A DNA stretch of 11,812 nt from Tectiglobus sp051009975 (GTDB lineage: Bacteria; Pseudomonadota; Alphaproteobacteria; Rhizobiales; Hyphomicrobiaceae). The stretch is taken from the NCBI GenBank assembly GCA_051009975.1, contig JBPCWA010000561.1, positions 1 through 11,812 on the forward strand, read 5' to 3'. Positions 1-6,903 of the stretch are shown here, piece after piece. Numbering within the stretch: position 1 is the stretch's first letter; each line of letters opens with the position of its first letter. The notes under the pieces are model-generated. The model saw only the letters and a program-made list of their open reading frames with translations. It made no database searches and was not told the origin of the DNA. The position numbers and the translations under genes are program-made.

Positions 1-773
1 GCTTCGGTGGCAGCGCGATAAACAGCATTGTCCTCCGCGCGCAGCTGGAGCAGTTTGTGCCAAAAACCAAAATCAACGCACAGATAGGCCAAAACGCACC
101 ATGCGACGAGCGCAGCACTGGGAAAAATCACCTTGTGGTTTGCAGCAAAAACCGCCGTTAAAAACACACCAAGTAAACCAGTGATGCCGAGCATGATGCC
201 ATTGAACAATTGACGATCGCGCACCTTCAGTTCGTAAGCCAGAGGCTGCCAGAGATTGACATTGGATGTGCGCTCGTTTGCTAGTTCCGCAACATATGTG
301 ATTGTTTGCCCTGGTTGCAGCGTGATCCGGAAAATATCAGCCCTCTCGTTGTCGACCTTCTGTGGAACGAAGCCGACGGAGGGGGTTATGGCGCGTACTC
401 TTGCGGAGTCCAGATCCGGCCAAATGACGCCTGAACCAATTGCGTCGTATTTCTCAGCTGTAAGCCAACGCGTGATCGGCTTTTCGGTTTCATTGCGCAG
501 GGCAAACACAAACCATGCTGGATTGCTGTCACGCTCTTGAGCGCGCACGGACATCAAGCGCCGCACACCGTCTGCATCTGGGGCAGTATTCACGCGCAAG
601 CTATCACCCTGATCATCGATACTAAGCGCTCGTGGGGTGATATCTATCCGAGCGGTATCGTCGGGGACAACGATCGCCTCTAGCGTTTGCGCATGTCCAG
701 GAGCTGTTAGGGGCAGGATAGCCAATACCCCGTAAAGCAGTGCCAACCAGATCATGCTCCTTCGGCCCATCAT
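1..773 (-). CDS. N-terminal part of a membrane sensor protein of 7TMR-DISM type, cut by the window edge
   Basis: An open frame of 257 complete codons runs from the ATG at 773 off the left edge, so the C-terminus is missing. Residues 1-29 look like a signal peptide: basic start, hydrophobic run LALLYGVLAILPL, then AxA-like GHAQ. Residues 30-185 form a hydrophilic, presumably periplasmic domain, followed by the first two membrane helices at about 190-211 and 215-238. This architecture resembles 7TMR-DISM sensors. Remembered homologues in this neighbourhood continue into GGDEF/EAL cyclic-di-GMP domains, but no such domain lies in the window, so the output is inference. The ATG overlaps the GNAT stop in an ATGA, pointing to translational coupling. 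A GGAG lies 13 bases before this start; an in-frame ATG directly follows at 770, and a third at 755 has a GGAG only one base away, too close. Sure of the gene, less of its function. Confidence 0.68.
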   Translation of the reverse strand, partial: MMGRRSMIWLALLYGVLAILPLTAPGHAQTLEAIVVPDDTARIDITPRALSIDDQGDSLRVNTAPDADGVRRLMSVRAQERDSNPAWFVFALRNETEKPITRWLTAEKYDAIGSGVIWPDLDSARVRAITPSVGFVPQKVDNERADIFRITLQPGQTITYVAELANERTSNVNLWQPLAYELKVRDRQLFNGIMLGITGLLGVFLTAVFAANHKVIFPSAALVAWCVLAYLCVDFGFWHKLLQLRAEDNAVYRAATE

Positions 774-1375
774 TTGGTGCGATCAACTCCATCAAGAATG
801 TCATCTTGCAACAGCGCGAATAGGATGTGGTCCTGCCATTGGCCGTCTATCTTGAGGTATTTGCGTGCCAGGCCCTCACGGCGAAAATTATTGCTCTCCA
901 GCACCGTGATTGAACTCGTGTTCTTCGGTAGACAGGCCGCCTCGATACGATGTAGGCGGAGGTTCTCAAATACAAAATGTGTCGCAAGGGCCACAGCGCT
1001 CGTCATGAAGCCGCGGCGCACATAGGGTAATCCAATCCAATAACCAATAGACGCCGCCTGCGTCACGCCTCTGCGAATGTTTGATAGTGTGAGGCCACCG
1101 ACCAATTGCTGGTCATTTTCATGTATTATAAAAAATGCGTAGCCGACCTCCTCGCGCATGTCTTTTTGGTAGTAACGGAGCCGACGGCGGTAAGCGGCAC
1201 GGCTGAGTTCGTCACGCGCCCACTCCGGTTCCCATGGACGCAGGTGCTCGCGACTTACGGCGCGTAACTCAGCCCACTGGCCGTAGTCCGCGATCCCCGG
1301 TGGTCTCAAGAGTAGGCGACCATTGCGCATCGACGGCCAATTGTCTGGCGTGAGTCCTGTCCTCAGAAATGCCAT
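770..1375 (-). CDS. GNAT acetyltransferase, RimJ/RimL-like
   Basis: A 201-residue GNAT-fold protein. The N-terminal segment LLLRPPGIADYGQWAELR (about 21-38) matches the opening strand and helix of the RimJ/RimL group. The acetyl-CoA loop is at YVRRGFMTSAVALA (118-131), and the end SNNFRREGLARKYLKIDG (161-178) with WQDHILFALL is typical of ribosomal-protein N-acetyltransferase-like members. The real substrate cannot be read from sequence. The frame stays open up to 1450, but that start would overlap the M16 gene by 62 bp. The ATG at 1375 is preferred because GAGGGG sits 9 bases upstream and the family begins close to this point. It follows the M16 stop by 13 bp, and its own stop overlaps the next start, so it belongs to the thrC-M16-GNAT-sensor transcription unit. 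Confidence 0.85.
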   Translation of the reverse strand: MAFLRTGLTPDNWPSMRNGRLLLRPPGIADYGQWAELRAVSREHLRPWEPEWARDELSRAAYRRRLRYYQKDMREEVGYAFFIIHENDQQLVGGLTLSNIRRGVTQAASIGYWIGLPYVRRGFMTSAVALATHFVFENLRLHRIEAACLPKNTSSITVLESNNFRREGLARKYLKIDGQWQDHILFALLQDDILDGVDRTK

Positions 1376-1384
1376 CGACCCAAA

Positions 1385-1390
1385 CCCCTC
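1385..1390 (-). promoter_or_regulatory. Ribosome binding site of the GNAT gene
   Basis: GAGGGG on the minus strand, overlapping the TGA stop of the M16 gene (TGAGGGG) and 9 bases before the ATG at 1375. It decides the start of the acetyltransferase against the longer open frame from 1450. Confidence 0.65.
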
Positions 1391-2660
1391 ATTGCGCAAC
1401 AAATAGCTGACCGATCTGCTCGGCCATTCGCCCAGAGCGATTGTTTGCACCGACGACAGCTATTGCCGGGGTTGACGCGGCAAGGAGATTGGCAGCAAAG
1501 CTGCACAATCCTTCGTTGCTGACTTCGTCCACGCGTTTCAAGAGATCATCGATCTCAATCGGCTTGCCAACGGTCAAAATCTGCCTGGCGGCCTGCTCAG
1601 CTCGCGCCGAAGGGCTCTCAAGACTCATCAAGAGACCGGCACGCAGTTGCGCCTTGGCCCTACCGATCTCTTGATCGGTGACACCACCATCGGCACACTT
1701 TCGAAGCTCGTCGGCCACGACCGCAGTCAGATCTTTCACCATGTTTTTACCCGTTGCCGCATGGATGCTGAATAAACCACCATCTCTTAGGCCCCAAGCA
1801 GATGAGTAGATACTATAACAAATCCCCCTTTTTTCACGCGCCTCCTGGAACAGGCGCGAGGACATGCCTCCACCGAACAGGCTTGAAAAGACTTGCGACT
1901 CCATAAACCCAGAGTCACGATATGACCGTCCCGGGAAGCCAACAACGAGGTGGCACTGTTCAAAGGATTTTTTCGAGTGGCGCACCCCCCCCACGAATCG
2001 CGAAATCTCACTGTCTTGAACGTCGCACGATTTAATGTCCGAAAATAGATCCTGCACACAATTGACAAAGGTGTCGTGATCAACGGCCCCTGCGCCAGCA
2101 ATGACCATATTCCTCGATGTATACCGTTGGGCTAGGTGTCTGTGCAGATCATCTGCCTGCAAGGACAAGACACTGCTCGGCGTCCCGATAACCGTCCGAC
2201 CAAGACTTTGACCGGCAAATGCAGCATCAAGTGCTAAGTCATAAGCAATTTCGTCTGGCGCATCTTCAATCCCTGCTATTTCTTGCAGGATAACGTCTTT
2301 CTCGAGCACCAGTTCGTCTGGATCTATGATTGCGTTCTGAATGATGTCAGCCAGCAACGTGAGACCAAGCCGGACGTCCTCTTTGAGGACGCGCACGTAG
2401 TAGGCGGTCATTTCCAAACCCGTGGCAGCGTTCATATCGCCGCCGACATCCTCGATCTCTTCAGCGATTTGACGGGCCGAGCGTGTTTGGGTGCCTTTAA
2501 ATGCCATGTGCTCGAGCAAGTGGCAAATGCCATGCTCGCTTTCCGCTTCATCACGTGCGCCAATTCCGACCCAGACACCGATTGAAACGGAATGAACGTG
2601 AGCCATCTTAGTCGATACAACGCGCAACCCGTTCGCTAGTTCAGTTACTTCAACGCTCAT
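1389..2660 (-). CDS. M16 family zinc metallopeptidase (processing-peptidase-like)
   Basis: A 423-residue protein of the single-chain bacterial M16B type, related to the beta subunit of mitochondrial processing peptidase. The inverted zinc motif HLLEH is at residues 47-51 (within GICHLLEHMAFKGT), and the third zinc ligand is probably Glu127 in ILQEIAGIED. The second half carries the glycine-rich stretch FGGGMSSRLFQEAREKRG followed by CYSIYSS, the R/Y substrate-binding region of the family. Length is usual for this group (about 420-430). There is no signal peptide, so a cytoplasmic place is inferred; natural substrates are unknown. The ATG at 2660 lies 9 bp after the thrC stop with GGATGGG as a good ribosome binding site, so it is probably co-transcribed with thrC. 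All catalytic residues are present. Confidence 0.93.
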   Translation of the reverse strand: MSVEVTELANGLRVVSTKMAHVHSVSIGVWVGIGARDEAESEHGICHLLEHMAFKGTQTRSARQIAEEIEDVGGDMNAATGLEMTAYYVRVLKEDVRLGLTLLADIIQNAIIDPDELVLEKDVILQEIAGIEDAPDEIAYDLALDAAFAGQSLGRTVIGTPSSVLSLQADDLHRHLAQRYTSRNMVIAGAGAVDHDTFVNCVQDLFSDIKSCDVQDSEISRFVGGVRHSKKSFEQCHLVVGFPGRSYRDSGFMESQVFSSLFGGGMSSRLFQEAREKRGICYSIYSSAWGLRDGGLFSIHAATGKNMVKDLTAVVADELRKCADGGVTDQEIGRAKAQLRAGLLMSLESPSARAEQAARQILTVGKPIEIDDLLKRVDEVSNEGLCSFAANLLAASTPAIAVVGANNRSGRMAEQIGQLFVAQ

Positions 2661-2669
2661 TTACCCATC

Positions 2670-4067
2670 CTAGGCCAAGGCCCGTGTGCGGCGGGCAATG
2701 AATTTTTCTACAGCGCTCGAATTGTTCTCGAGTGGAGTCGAGCGCTCGGGCTCCGTTAATAGATCTCGAAGACGGTCAGGCAATGGCACGTCGGTCCCAA
2801 TAATTTGTGTCATCGCTTCGCCAAATTTCGCTGGGTGGGCCGTCGCCAGCACAATTTCAGCGGCTGCATTGGTGGCAAGAGTTTGCTCAGCAGCCAGGAC
2901 ACCACAGGCGGTGTGAGGCTCGAGCACATAGCCAGTGTGCGATTTGATGCGGCGAATACAAGCCGCAACGTCATCTTCACTTGCCGCGTGACAGGATAAC
3001 TTTTGTCGCATTTGCTGTGCTTCAACAACGGTATCGAAACGCCCTGATTGCTTCAAGGAAGCCATTTGCCGTCGGATCAGCGCTCCGTCACGCCCCTGAA
3101 CCTCAAACAAGAAACGCTCGAAATTCGACGATACTTGGATGTCCATCGATGGCGACGTCGTCGCAATGACTTCACGCTTTTCATATGCTCCCGTCTCGAT
3201 CGCACGGGGCAGGATGTCATTGCTGTTTGATGCCACCACCAAACGGTCTATGCCGAGGCCCATTTGCTGAGCGGCGTAGCCGGCAAAGAGGTTGCCAAAG
3301 TTGCCTGTGGGAACGGAGAACGATACGGGTCGGTAGGGAGCGCCAAGCCGAGCAGCAGCGAAAAAATAGTAAGTGATTTGCGGGACGATCCGCGCCCAAT
3401 TGATCGAATTGACGCCCGAGAGTTGCACCTTATTGCGGAAAGATTGATTTGCGAACATCGATTTGACCAACGCCTGGCAGTCATCAAATGTGCCCGCTAT
3501 TTCTAGCGCATGAATATTTTCGTCTGTCGGTGTCGTCATCATGCGGCGCTGGATGGCCGATACCCTACCAGCCGGGTAGAGGATAAAGACATCGACGCGT
3601 GAGCGGCCGCGGAAGGCTTCAATAGCCGCGCCACCGGTATCGCCAGATGTCGCGCCTACTATTGTCGCACGCAGGCCTCGGCGACGGAGAACGTCGTCCA
3701 TCATGCGTGCCAGGATCTGCATGGCAACGTCTTTGAAGGCGAGCGTAGGTCCGTGGAATAACTCCAGAATAAACCTATTGTCATCGATTTGGACAACCGG
3801 AGTCGTTGCCGGATGGCCGAATGAGGCGTAGGCGTCTTTTGTCATCTCACGCAGAGTTTCAGCGCACACCGAGTTGTTGATAAATGGAGAGATGATGTCG
3901 ACAGCGACATCAGCAAACGGTCGAGTGGCGAAGCTTGCGATCTGTGCTGGCGAGATGCGCGGCCACGTCGCCGGCACGTAAAGTCCGCCGTCGCTGGCTA
4001 ATCCCGCCAACAGGACATCTTCAAAGCCCAGCTCTGGGGCCTCACCACGCGTTGATAAGTATTGCAC
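2670..4067 (-). CDS. thrC: Threonine synthase
   Basis: A 465-residue PLP enzyme converting O-phosphohomoserine to threonine and phosphate, the last step of threonine synthesis. It shows the N-terminal signature of the long-form enzyme (YLSTRGEAPELGFEDVLLAG, residues 3-22, with SDGGLYVP). The PLP lysine is Lys112 in HGPTLAFKDVAMQ, and the phosphate-binding loop is GATSGDTGGAAIE at 138-150. Length fits the family. The start is GTG (4067); GAGG lies 4 bases before it and the family N-terminus starts exactly here. It is 172 bp downstream of SURF1, across tandem repeats and an inverted repeat, so it may have its own promoter or leader control. The M16 gene follows after 9 bp. Very sure. Confidence 0.97.
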   Translation of the reverse strand: MQYLSTRGEAPELGFEDVLLAGLASDGGLYVPATWPRISPAQIASFATRPFADVAVDIISPFINNSVCAETLREMTKDAYASFGHPATTPVVQIDDNRFILELFHGPTLAFKDVAMQILARMMDDVLRRRGLRATIVGATSGDTGGAAIEAFRGRSRVDVFILYPAGRVSAIQRRMMTTPTDENIHALEIAGTFDDCQALVKSMFANQSFRNKVQLSGVNSINWARIVPQITYYFFAAARLGAPYRPVSFSVPTGNFGNLFAGYAAQQMGLGIDRLVVASNSNDILPRAIETGAYEKREVIATTSPSMDIQVSSNFERFLFEVQGRDGALIRRQMASLKQSGRFDTVVEAQQMRQKLSCHAASEDDVAACIRRIKSHTGYVLEPHTACGVLAAEQTLATNAAAEIVLATAHPAKFGEAMTQIIGTDVPLPDRLRDLLTEPERSTPLENNSSAVEKFIARRTRALA

Positions 4068-4087
4068 TGGACCTCAAAACTTCTAGA

Positions 4088-4120
4088 TGTTCGAAAATAG
4101 GCCGTCATCTGTTTCGAACA
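4088..4120. promoter_or_regulatory. Perfect inverted repeat in the thrC leader, with paired TTCGAA boxes
   Basis: TGTTCGAAA (4088-4096) and its exact reverse complement TTTCGAACA (4112-4120) flank 15 bases. The repeat ends 21 bp before the thrC GTG. Each arm holds the self-complementary hexamer TTCGAA, with centres 23 bp apart (about two helical turns); a third TTCGAA is at 4187-4192. It could be an operator or an RNA hairpin with a 15-base loop. No T-tract follows on the thrC strand, so a terminator is unlikely. No known binding motif is recognised. Confidence 0.5.
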
Positions 4121-4198
4121 GTAGCGAGAGGGGACTGGGGTAACAAGGAACGCAATTGTGTTTTACGAATGAAACGCAGAGAAAAGTTCGAATTGGGT

Positions 4199-4258
4199 AT
4201 AACTTACGGTGAAACTTACGCTCAAACGTATTGTGAAACTTACGGTGAGACCTTCGTT
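4199..4258. repeat. Degenerate 12 bp tandem repeat across the SURF1 stop codon
   Basis: Five units of 12 bp, plus strand: ataacttacggt, gaaacttacgct, caaacgtattgt, gaaacttacggt, gagaccttcgtt. The first, second and fourth are nearly identical; the third and fifth are diverged. The array begins inside the last codons of SURF1 and its stop (4240-4242) lies in the fourth unit. Because 12 is a multiple of three, the SURF1 frame repeats the stop: TAA recurs in two further units and TGA in one. Confidence 0.75.
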
Positions 4259-5037
4259 TCACGGAAACGCCCGATGGCAAAAGTGACATAAACTCCCAGC
4301 AGTGTTGCTGCCAGGCCCCACCAGGTCAGTGCATACGCGAGATGCCTGTTATGAAGCGACAATTTATGTTGGTTCGGTTGTGGCGCGGGCGGTGGCGCCA
4401 GTGCTTCCTCAGCTTCGACGAAAAAAGGGGCAAACCGGACCTCAGTACTGAAATCCGGATCGATTGGCGATCTGCTTTCGATGAGTTTTTTTGCTTCTGC
4501 GCGCATAGCCTCGAGGTCTAACGCGTACCATTCGTTTTGGGCTAGATCAGGGTTTGGTGTGGACCAATTGCTGGAACTGAACCGAATTCGGCCAACCAAG
4601 GGGTGCGCGAGGGCGACCTGGCCCGCCGGGCGAAGTGCCGCTGATTTGTGGGCTGCATCAACTTCGCCCCGAATGACAAGGACGTGGTTTGGAAACTGTC
4701 GTTCGCTTGAAGGACTATCAGTGAGCACGAGTACCGTGATCACACGCCACATTACGGTATCTTTTTCGGGCGACCAGACGTGGAATTCAAGCTCGTGTGC
4801 GTAGCGGCCCTGGAGTGCAACGCGTTGCAACTCAAGCTCCGTGACTGCGCGCGCGCCCACCGCTTGCGACAGCCGCAACGGTGGTGTGATCGTCGCGGAT
4901 TGTAGTGCCTCAAGTAGATTGTCCTTCCATTCCTTGCGTTGCCATTGCCAGCCACCCAACCCAATGAGGACAACAAAGCAGAAGGACGCGGCGACGGTGG
5001 GCCACACCAGATTGGCGCTGCGCAAGTTGGCCAACAT
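4240..5037 (-). CDS. SURF1 family cytochrome c oxidase assembly protein
   Basis: A 265-residue inner-membrane protein with the SURF1 layout: a first helix at about 11-30 ending in the signature GGWQWQRKEWK (28-38), a large periplasmic loop, and a second helix at about 232-254 opened by HNRHLAYALTWWGLA. The loop contains PNPDLAQNEWYALDLEAM, also typical. SURF1 helps insert heme a into subunit I, which fits its place behind ctaE. The frame stays open to a TTG at 5088, but the ATG at 5037 is chosen because it places the first helix at the usual distance from the N-terminus; its ribosome binding site is weak (GGAA). The last residues (ETKVSP) lie in a 12 bp tandem repeat, so the C-terminus may have been altered by repeat growth. 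A 90 bp gap separates it from ctaE. Confidence 0.9.
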   Translation of the reverse strand: MLANLRSANLVWPTVAASFCFVVLIGLGGWQWQRKEWKDNLLEALQSATITPPLRLSQAVGARAVTELELQRVALQGRYAHELEFHVWSPEKDTVMWRVITVLVLTDSPSSERQFPNHVLVIRGEVDAAHKSAALRPAGQVALAHPLVGRIRFSSSNWSTPNPDLAQNEWYALDLEAMRAEAKKLIESRSPIDPDFSTEVRFAPFFVEAEEALAPPPAPQPNQHKLSLHNRHLAYALTWWGLAATLLGVYVTFAIGRFRETKVSP

Positions 5038-5091
5038 TAATTCCGTTTGGTCCCGTATCCAGCAACAACAAACCGAGATCGCGCGCAATAA

Positions 5092-5129
5092 TCACGCGCC
5101 AACGTGCATAGAATTGTCCGTCCTCCTTT
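5092..5129 (-). promoter_or_regulatory. Strong ribosome binding site followed by a 5-codon minigene upstream of SURF1
   Basis: AAAGGAGG (5129-5122) overlaps the ctaE stop and is the best ribosome binding site in the window. Twelve bases later an ATG (5109) opens ATG CAC GTT GGC GCG TGA, ending at 5092. This mini-frame is in phase with both ctaE and SURF1, and SURF1 starts 54 bp beyond its stop. It may be a coupling or leader peptide, or the remnant of a lost gene start. Function is unproven. Confidence 0.45.
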
Positions 5130-6036
5130 AGTGCGCGCCAGGTGGGCCAGCAGCCCACACATAAATTGCCGCGAAAAGAAAGAGCCAAACGACATCAACG
5201 AAATGCCAATACCATGCTGCGGCCTCGAACCCGAAATGCTGCTTAGGCGTAAATTGACCGGCGAGAGCGCGCATCAGGCAGACGAACAAAAAGATGGTGC
5301 CAATGATAACATGTGCACCATGAAAACCTGTAGCCATGAAGAACGTGGCGCCGTAGATATGGCCGGAGAAACTGAAGGCGGCATGGGCATACTCATAGGC
5401 TTGGCAGATCGTGAAGAGTACGCCGAGGGCAACCGTCAAAACCAGGCCCCAAATGAGCCCCTTGCGATCATTTTGTAAGAGCGCGTGATGGGCCCAGGTG
5501 ACGGTGGTTCCGGACAGCAACAGAATCAATGTGTTGACCATCGGCAACCCCCAAGGGTTGAATGTGTATTCGAAGCCCTCGCCCGGGACCGGTGGCCAAT
5601 GTCCGCCGGTCAGTGCGTCGCGCTCAACCATTCCGATTGGCTGCTGGACATTCTCAGGCTGGAATACGCCGGACGGAAACAATGAAACGTCGAAGAACGC
5701 CCAAAACCAAGCCACAAAGAACATCACTTCCGAGGCGATGAACATGATCATTCCGTAGCGGAGATGAAGCTGCACGACGGGCGTGTGGTCGCCTTTGTGA
5801 GCTTCACGGATGACGTCCCTCCACCAAAAGAATGCGGTCGCCACAACACCCGCTGCTCCAAGAAAGAACACTGTCGGACCCTGCGCCCCGAACAAGCCGT
5901 CTCCGCCGTCGAGAGAACGCATCCAGATGATGGCTCCGAAAGCCATCATCAATGCAAATCCAGAGGCAACTATTGGCCAGGGACTGGGATCCACCAAATG
6001 GTAATCGTGCTCGTTTGCATGATGTCCGCCTGCCAT
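5128..6036 (-). CDS. ctaE: Cytochrome c oxidase subunit III (aa3 type)
   Basis: A 302-residue seven-helix subunit that stabilises subunit I and the D proton channel entry. Family marks are the N-terminal HDYHLVDPSPWPIVASG, the conserved glutamate segment SEVMFFVAWFWAFFD, the extended loop with QPIGM and GGHWPPVPGEG, TTVTWAHHALL, and the C-terminal AAAWYWHFVDVVWLFLF. The open frame extends to 6138, which would overlap ctaG; the ATG at 6036 is chosen because GGAG lies 8 bases upstream, it follows the ctaG stop by 16 bp, and the family starts with a short polar segment before HDYHLV. It belongs to the oxidase operon. Many relatives, as I recall, have a DUF983 gene next; here SURF1 follows directly after 90 bp. 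Confidence 0.97.
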   Translation of the reverse strand: MAGGHHANEHDYHLVDPSPWPIVASGFALMMAFGAIIWMRSLDGGDGLFGAQGPTVFFLGAAGVVATAFFWWRDVIREAHKGDHTPVVQLHLRYGMIMFIASEVMFFVAWFWAFFDVSLFPSGVFQPENVQQPIGMVERDALTGGHWPPVPGEGFEYTFNPWGLPMVNTLILLLSGTTVTWAHHALLQNDRKGLIWGLVLTVALGVLFTICQAYEYAHAAFSFSGHIYGATFFMATGFHGAHVIIGTIFLFVCLMRALAGQFTPKQHFGFEAAAWYWHFVDVVWLFLFAAIYVWAAGPPGAH

Positions 6037-6052
6037 GTTTCTCGCTCCGCTT

Positions 6053-6721
6053 CTAAATTCTGCCGTTGCCTGCCCGCAGTTCGCTATCAGGACGGATTTG
6101 ATGGAAGTTTTCACCAGCTTGCTGTTGGGCCGCGCCACGCCCCGTCTCTGTTTCGCTCGCAGCTGAAGGGTAGAAAGTATAAGACAAAGTGACTTGGGTG
6201 ATGTGTCGCGTATCGCGGTCAGTGGCGAACTCAGGGTCTAGAAAAAAACTGACAGGCATTTCCACCGTTTCGCCCGCATCGATTTTTTGCTCCGTAAAGC
6301 AGAAACACTCGATTTTGTTAAAATATTTACCGGCCGCTTCGGGGGTAACGTTGAAAGTCGCTGTCCCGATCTGGGCCTCTGCACCCCTGTTCGTAGCCTT
6401 GTAGAACGCGAGTTTGTTCTCGCCAATCTTAACATCCATTGTACCGGTTTCAGCGCGAAACGACCAACCGAGACCACTTGCAACGTTTGAGTCAAATCGG
6501 ACGGTCACGACCTGGTTAAGGATTTGTTGTGGTGGGGTAGAGGCGCGCTGGGTTGTCCCCGCGAAGCCCGTGACTTGGCAGAAAATCTGATAAAGCGGAA
6601 CTGAAGCGAAGGCGAGGCCTAGCATCGAAAGCGCAATGGAGGCGGTCCAGAACGCAACTTTGCGGTGGCGCCCAATTTGTTCGCGTTTCATAACATTTGA
6701 GGATACAGTTTCCATAGTCAT
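6053..6721 (-). CDS. ctaG: Cytochrome c oxidase assembly protein Cox11/CtaG (CuB chaperone)
   Basis: A 222-residue protein with one N-terminal membrane anchor (about 22-41) and a periplasmic immunoglobulin-like domain. It delivers copper to the CuB site of subunit I. The copper ligands are visible as CFCF at residues 139-142, plus the family cysteine Cys48 in VPLYQIFCQVTGFAGTTQ. The C-terminal strand YTFYPSA is also conserved; beyond it a low-complexity Gln/Glu tail of about 35 residues is probably unstructured. ATG codons at 6721, 6715 and 6691 are all possible starts; the first is used, although its ribosome binding site is weak. It lies 15 bp after the small CoxF-like gene and 16 bp before ctaE, firmly inside the operon. 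Confidence 0.95.
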   Translation of the reverse strand: MTMETVSSNVMKREQIGRHRKVAFWTASIALSMLGLAFASVPLYQIFCQVTGFAGTTQRASTPPQQILNQVVTVRFDSNVASGLGWSFRAETGTMDVKIGENKLAFYKATNRGAEAQIGTATFNVTPEAAGKYFNKIECFCFTEQKIDAGETVEMPVSFFLDPEFATDRDTRHITQVTLSYTFYPSAASETETGRGAAQQQAGENFHQIRPDSELRAGNGRI

Positions 6722-6736
6722 ACTGAGGATTCCACT

Positions 6737-6892
6737 CTACAATGCACGATTTGCGACGCTGCCGCCGAGGTGAACTATGGTCGCTGCATAAAAGAGTATC
6801 ACTAACAAAATGAGCCCCAATGCTATTGCGATTGAACGGGTCCGCTGGCGGCGCCTTCGCTCGTATTCGGCATTGATGATGTCCGGCGCCAT
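6737..6892 (-). CDS. coxF: Small CoxF-like single-helix membrane peptide
   Basis: A 51-residue frame in the gap between ctaB and ctaG. It starts at the ATG at 6892, 11 bp after the ctaB stop, and ends in TAG at 6737, 15 bp before ctaG. The N-terminus is strongly basic (YERRRRQRTRS, 10-20), followed by one hydrophobic helix (about 21-40, IAIALGLILLVILFYAATIV) and a short tail HLGGSVANRAL. Size, position and the layout of basic N-terminus, helix, then hydrophobic-VxLG-like tail match the small CoxF proteins that sit here in rhizobial oxidase operons. The role is unknown; help in oxidase assembly is inferred from location. By the positive-inside rule the basic end is cytoplasmic. The ribosome binding site is weak (GTGG), suggesting coupling to ctaB. 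Confidence 0.72.
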   Translation of the reverse strand: MAPDIINAEYERRRRQRTRSIAIALGLILLVILFYAATIVHLGGSVANRAL

Positions 6893-6903
6893 AGTCACCA
6901 CTT

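Noticed and set aside
4088..4120. Intrinsic terminator after SURF1
   Set aside because: Loop of 15 bases, A/T-rich stem and no following T-run on the minus strand.
4199..4258. CRISPR-like array
   Set aside because: Units of 12 bp are contiguous with no spacers and partly coding; same argument for the 11 bp repeats at 7871-7903.
3935..4291. 118-codon plus-strand open frame with a TYGETYAQTYCETYGET repeat
   Set aside because: It is antisense to thrC and SURF1; the peptide repeat is only the 12 bp DNA tandem repeat translated in another frame.
5038..5088. Longer SURF1 start at TTG 5088
   Set aside because: It would add a Cys-rich polar segment before the first helix not typical for the family; the ATG at 5037 fits the usual N-terminus.
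5764..6192. 142-codon plus-strand open frame opposite ctaE and ctaG
   Set aside because: Antisense to two certain genes; composition looks like a reverse reading of membrane protein codons.
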